Shown piece after piece: positions 63,115 to 64,000 of a stretch of 64,000 nucleotides of DNA. The stretch spans positions 62,001 to 126,000 of the forward strand of contig SVOC01000004.1 of NCBI GenBank assembly GCA_015066625.1, written 5' to 3'. The position numbers were made by a program, and so were the translations under genes. Position 1 is the stretch's first letter. Each line of letters opens with the position of its first letter. The DNA is from Oscillospiraceae bacterium (lineage in GTDB: Bacteria > Bacillota > Clostridia > Oscillospirales > Acutalibacteraceae). The notes beneath the pieces were generated by a model. The model saw only the letters and a program-made list of their open reading frames with translations, had not been told where the DNA came from and ran no database searches.

Positions 63115-64000
63115 TTACTCAAACATAGGCGTGGAAAGGTATCTTTCACCGCCGTCGGGAAGAAGTACAACGATTTTTTTGTCTGCATTTTCGGGTCTTT
63201 TTGCAATTTCCGTTGCGGCGTGAAGTGCCGCACCCGATGAAATTCCGATAAGAATACCCTCGGTTTTAACCGTCAGCCTTGCGGCGGCATATGCCTGCTC
63301 TGTTGTGACGGTTATTATTTCATCATAAATACCTGTATCGAGCACTTTGGGGATAAAGCCTGCGCCGATGCCCTGCAAGCCGTGAGCACCTGCTTTGCCC
63401 CGGGAAAGGAAAGGCGAGTCCTCAGGCTCAACCGCAATGATTTTTACATCGGGATTTTTTTCTTTAAGATATCTGCCCGTGCCTGTTATTGTGCCTCCCG
63501 TGCCTACACCTGCAACAAAAATATCAACCTTGCCGTCGGTGTCATCCCATATTTCGGGGCCCGTCGTTTTATAGTGTGCGTCGGCATTTGACGGATTATC
63601 AAACTGAGCGGGAATAAAACTGCCTTCAATCTGTGCAGCAAGCTCATTCGCTTTTTCGATAGCGCCTGCCATACCCTTTGAGCCTTCGGTCAGCACAAGC
63701 TCCGCACCGTAGGCGGCAAGAAGCTTTCTGCGTTCAAGGCTCATTGTTTCGGGCATTGTGATTATGACTTTCAGACCCATCTGCGCCGCAACCGAGGCAA
63801 TGCCTATGCCTGTATTTCCGCTTGTGGGTTCGATAATAACCGAATTTTCATTTATTTTACCCTCTGCCATGGCGGAATGCAGCATTTCAAAGCCCACTCT
63901 GTCTTTTGAACTGCCTGCGGGGTTTCTGTATTCAAGCTTTGCAAGGATTTCAGCCGTTGCATCTGCCGCTTCTGCGTATGCCGAAAACCTGACAAGAGGA
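63115..64000 (-). CDS. cysK: Cysteine synthase A, 5' end outside window
   Basis: A PLP-dependent beta-replacement enzyme that makes L-cysteine from O-acetylserine and sulfide. The visible 294 residues include KLEYRNPAGSSKDR (with the PLP Lys, at about 63910-63950), SGNTGIG (PLP phosphate loop), AHYKTTGPEIWDD, VGTGGTITG and the C-terminal SSGAALHAA. The start codon lies outside the window, since the frame is open to 64000. Downstream nadE begins 20 bases after the stop. The core length and motifs match CysK; a cystathionine beta-synthase-like role is less likely, given the lack of a second domain in the visible part. Confidence 0.93.
   Translation of the reverse strand, partial: PLVRFSAYAEAADATAEILAKLEYRNPAGSSKDRVGFEMLHSAMAEGKINENSVIIEPTSGNTGIGIASVAAQMGLKVIITMPETMSLERRKLLAAYGAELVLTEGSKGMAGAIEKANELAAQIEGSFIPAQFDNPSNADAHYKTTGPEIWDDTDGKVDIFVAGVGTGGTITGTGRYLKEKNPDVKIIAVEPEDSPFLSRGKAGAHGLQGIGAGFIPKVLDTGIYDEIITVTTEQAYAAARLTVKTEGILIGISSGAALHAATEIAKRPENADKKIVVLLPDGGERYLSTPMFE

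Overview
This is a 64 kb chromosomal window from a low-to-mid GC Gram-positive bacterium. It is most likely an anaerobic gut Clostridia of the Oscillospirales/Ruminococcaceae kind. The evidence is the gene repertoire: a SpoIIQ-like M23 protein and a DacF-type carboxypeptidase, a DUF951-prfA pair, GlnRS beside GluRS, a GPH sugar transporter, GH4/GH127/GH39-like enzymes, L-fucose use, several Thr/Ser-rich lipoproteins, strong AGGAGG-type ribosome sites and many extended -10 (TGnTATAAT) promoters. I see no prophage, insertion sequence, CRISPR array, rRNA or tRNA. The lineage is inferred from gene content, not from a marker search.

Layout. (1) 1-4.2 kb: the end of a cell-surface polymer operon on the + strand (GT2 glycosyltransferase, TagD-like cytidylyltransferase with an apparent AUA start, acyltransferase 3, LicD, and a second LicD copy broken by a frameshift and a stop). 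(2) 4.3-13.2 kb: housekeeping genes (S1-domain protein; DUF951, prfA, a Sua5-CoaE fusion, an M18 aminopeptidase; then UDG, ribF and typA on the - strand). (3) 13.3-19.3 kb: a - strand catabolic-looking cluster (GPH transporter, a GNAT fused to a Gfo/Idh/GH109-like oxidoreductase, an NAD(P)-binding reductase, an Eis-like acetyltransferase), followed by a D,D-carboxypeptidase. (4) 20.8-34.5 kb: a mixed block with a phosphoesterase, a secreted GH39-like protein, a small secreted protein with three CxxC-H-C modules, an RlmD-type methyltransferase, secA, dCMP deaminase, exonuclease III, lipoproteins, GH127 and a membrane protein. (5) 34.5-43.5 kb: glnS, gltX, SpoIIQ-like, rpsO, pnp and a secreted phosphoesterase. 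(6) 43.6-49.6 kb: an ABC exporter and an L-fucose operon (fucU, a RhaB-type kinase, fucI). (7) 49.6-64 kb: a secreted PI-PLC-like protein, galU with a RING/zinc-ribbon membrane protein, prfB, cyclase, sugar transferase, VanY-like peptidase, M28 membrane peptidase, a second lipoprotein of the 30.8-kb family, GH4 alpha-galactosidase, efp with an M24 peptidase, nadE and the 3' part of cysK.

The most distinctive non-coding signal is a set of dispersed, non-autonomous MITE-like elements of about 120-180 bp. Five family A copies have ends built from GTGAAAAGT-like words. Two family B copies have ends built from AATTCGTAATT-like words. Both families share an internal hairpin (NNGGGN-triloop-NCCCNN) whose two arms covary between copies, and family A has a further ATAGGC-triloop-GCCTAT hairpin. 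A separate array of small hairpins spaced by ATATCAC/ATTTCAT lies between the SpoIIQ-like gene and rpsO. Other points of interest are the two gene fusions, the possible AUA start, the decayed licD duplicate and the secreted triple zinc-finger-like protein.
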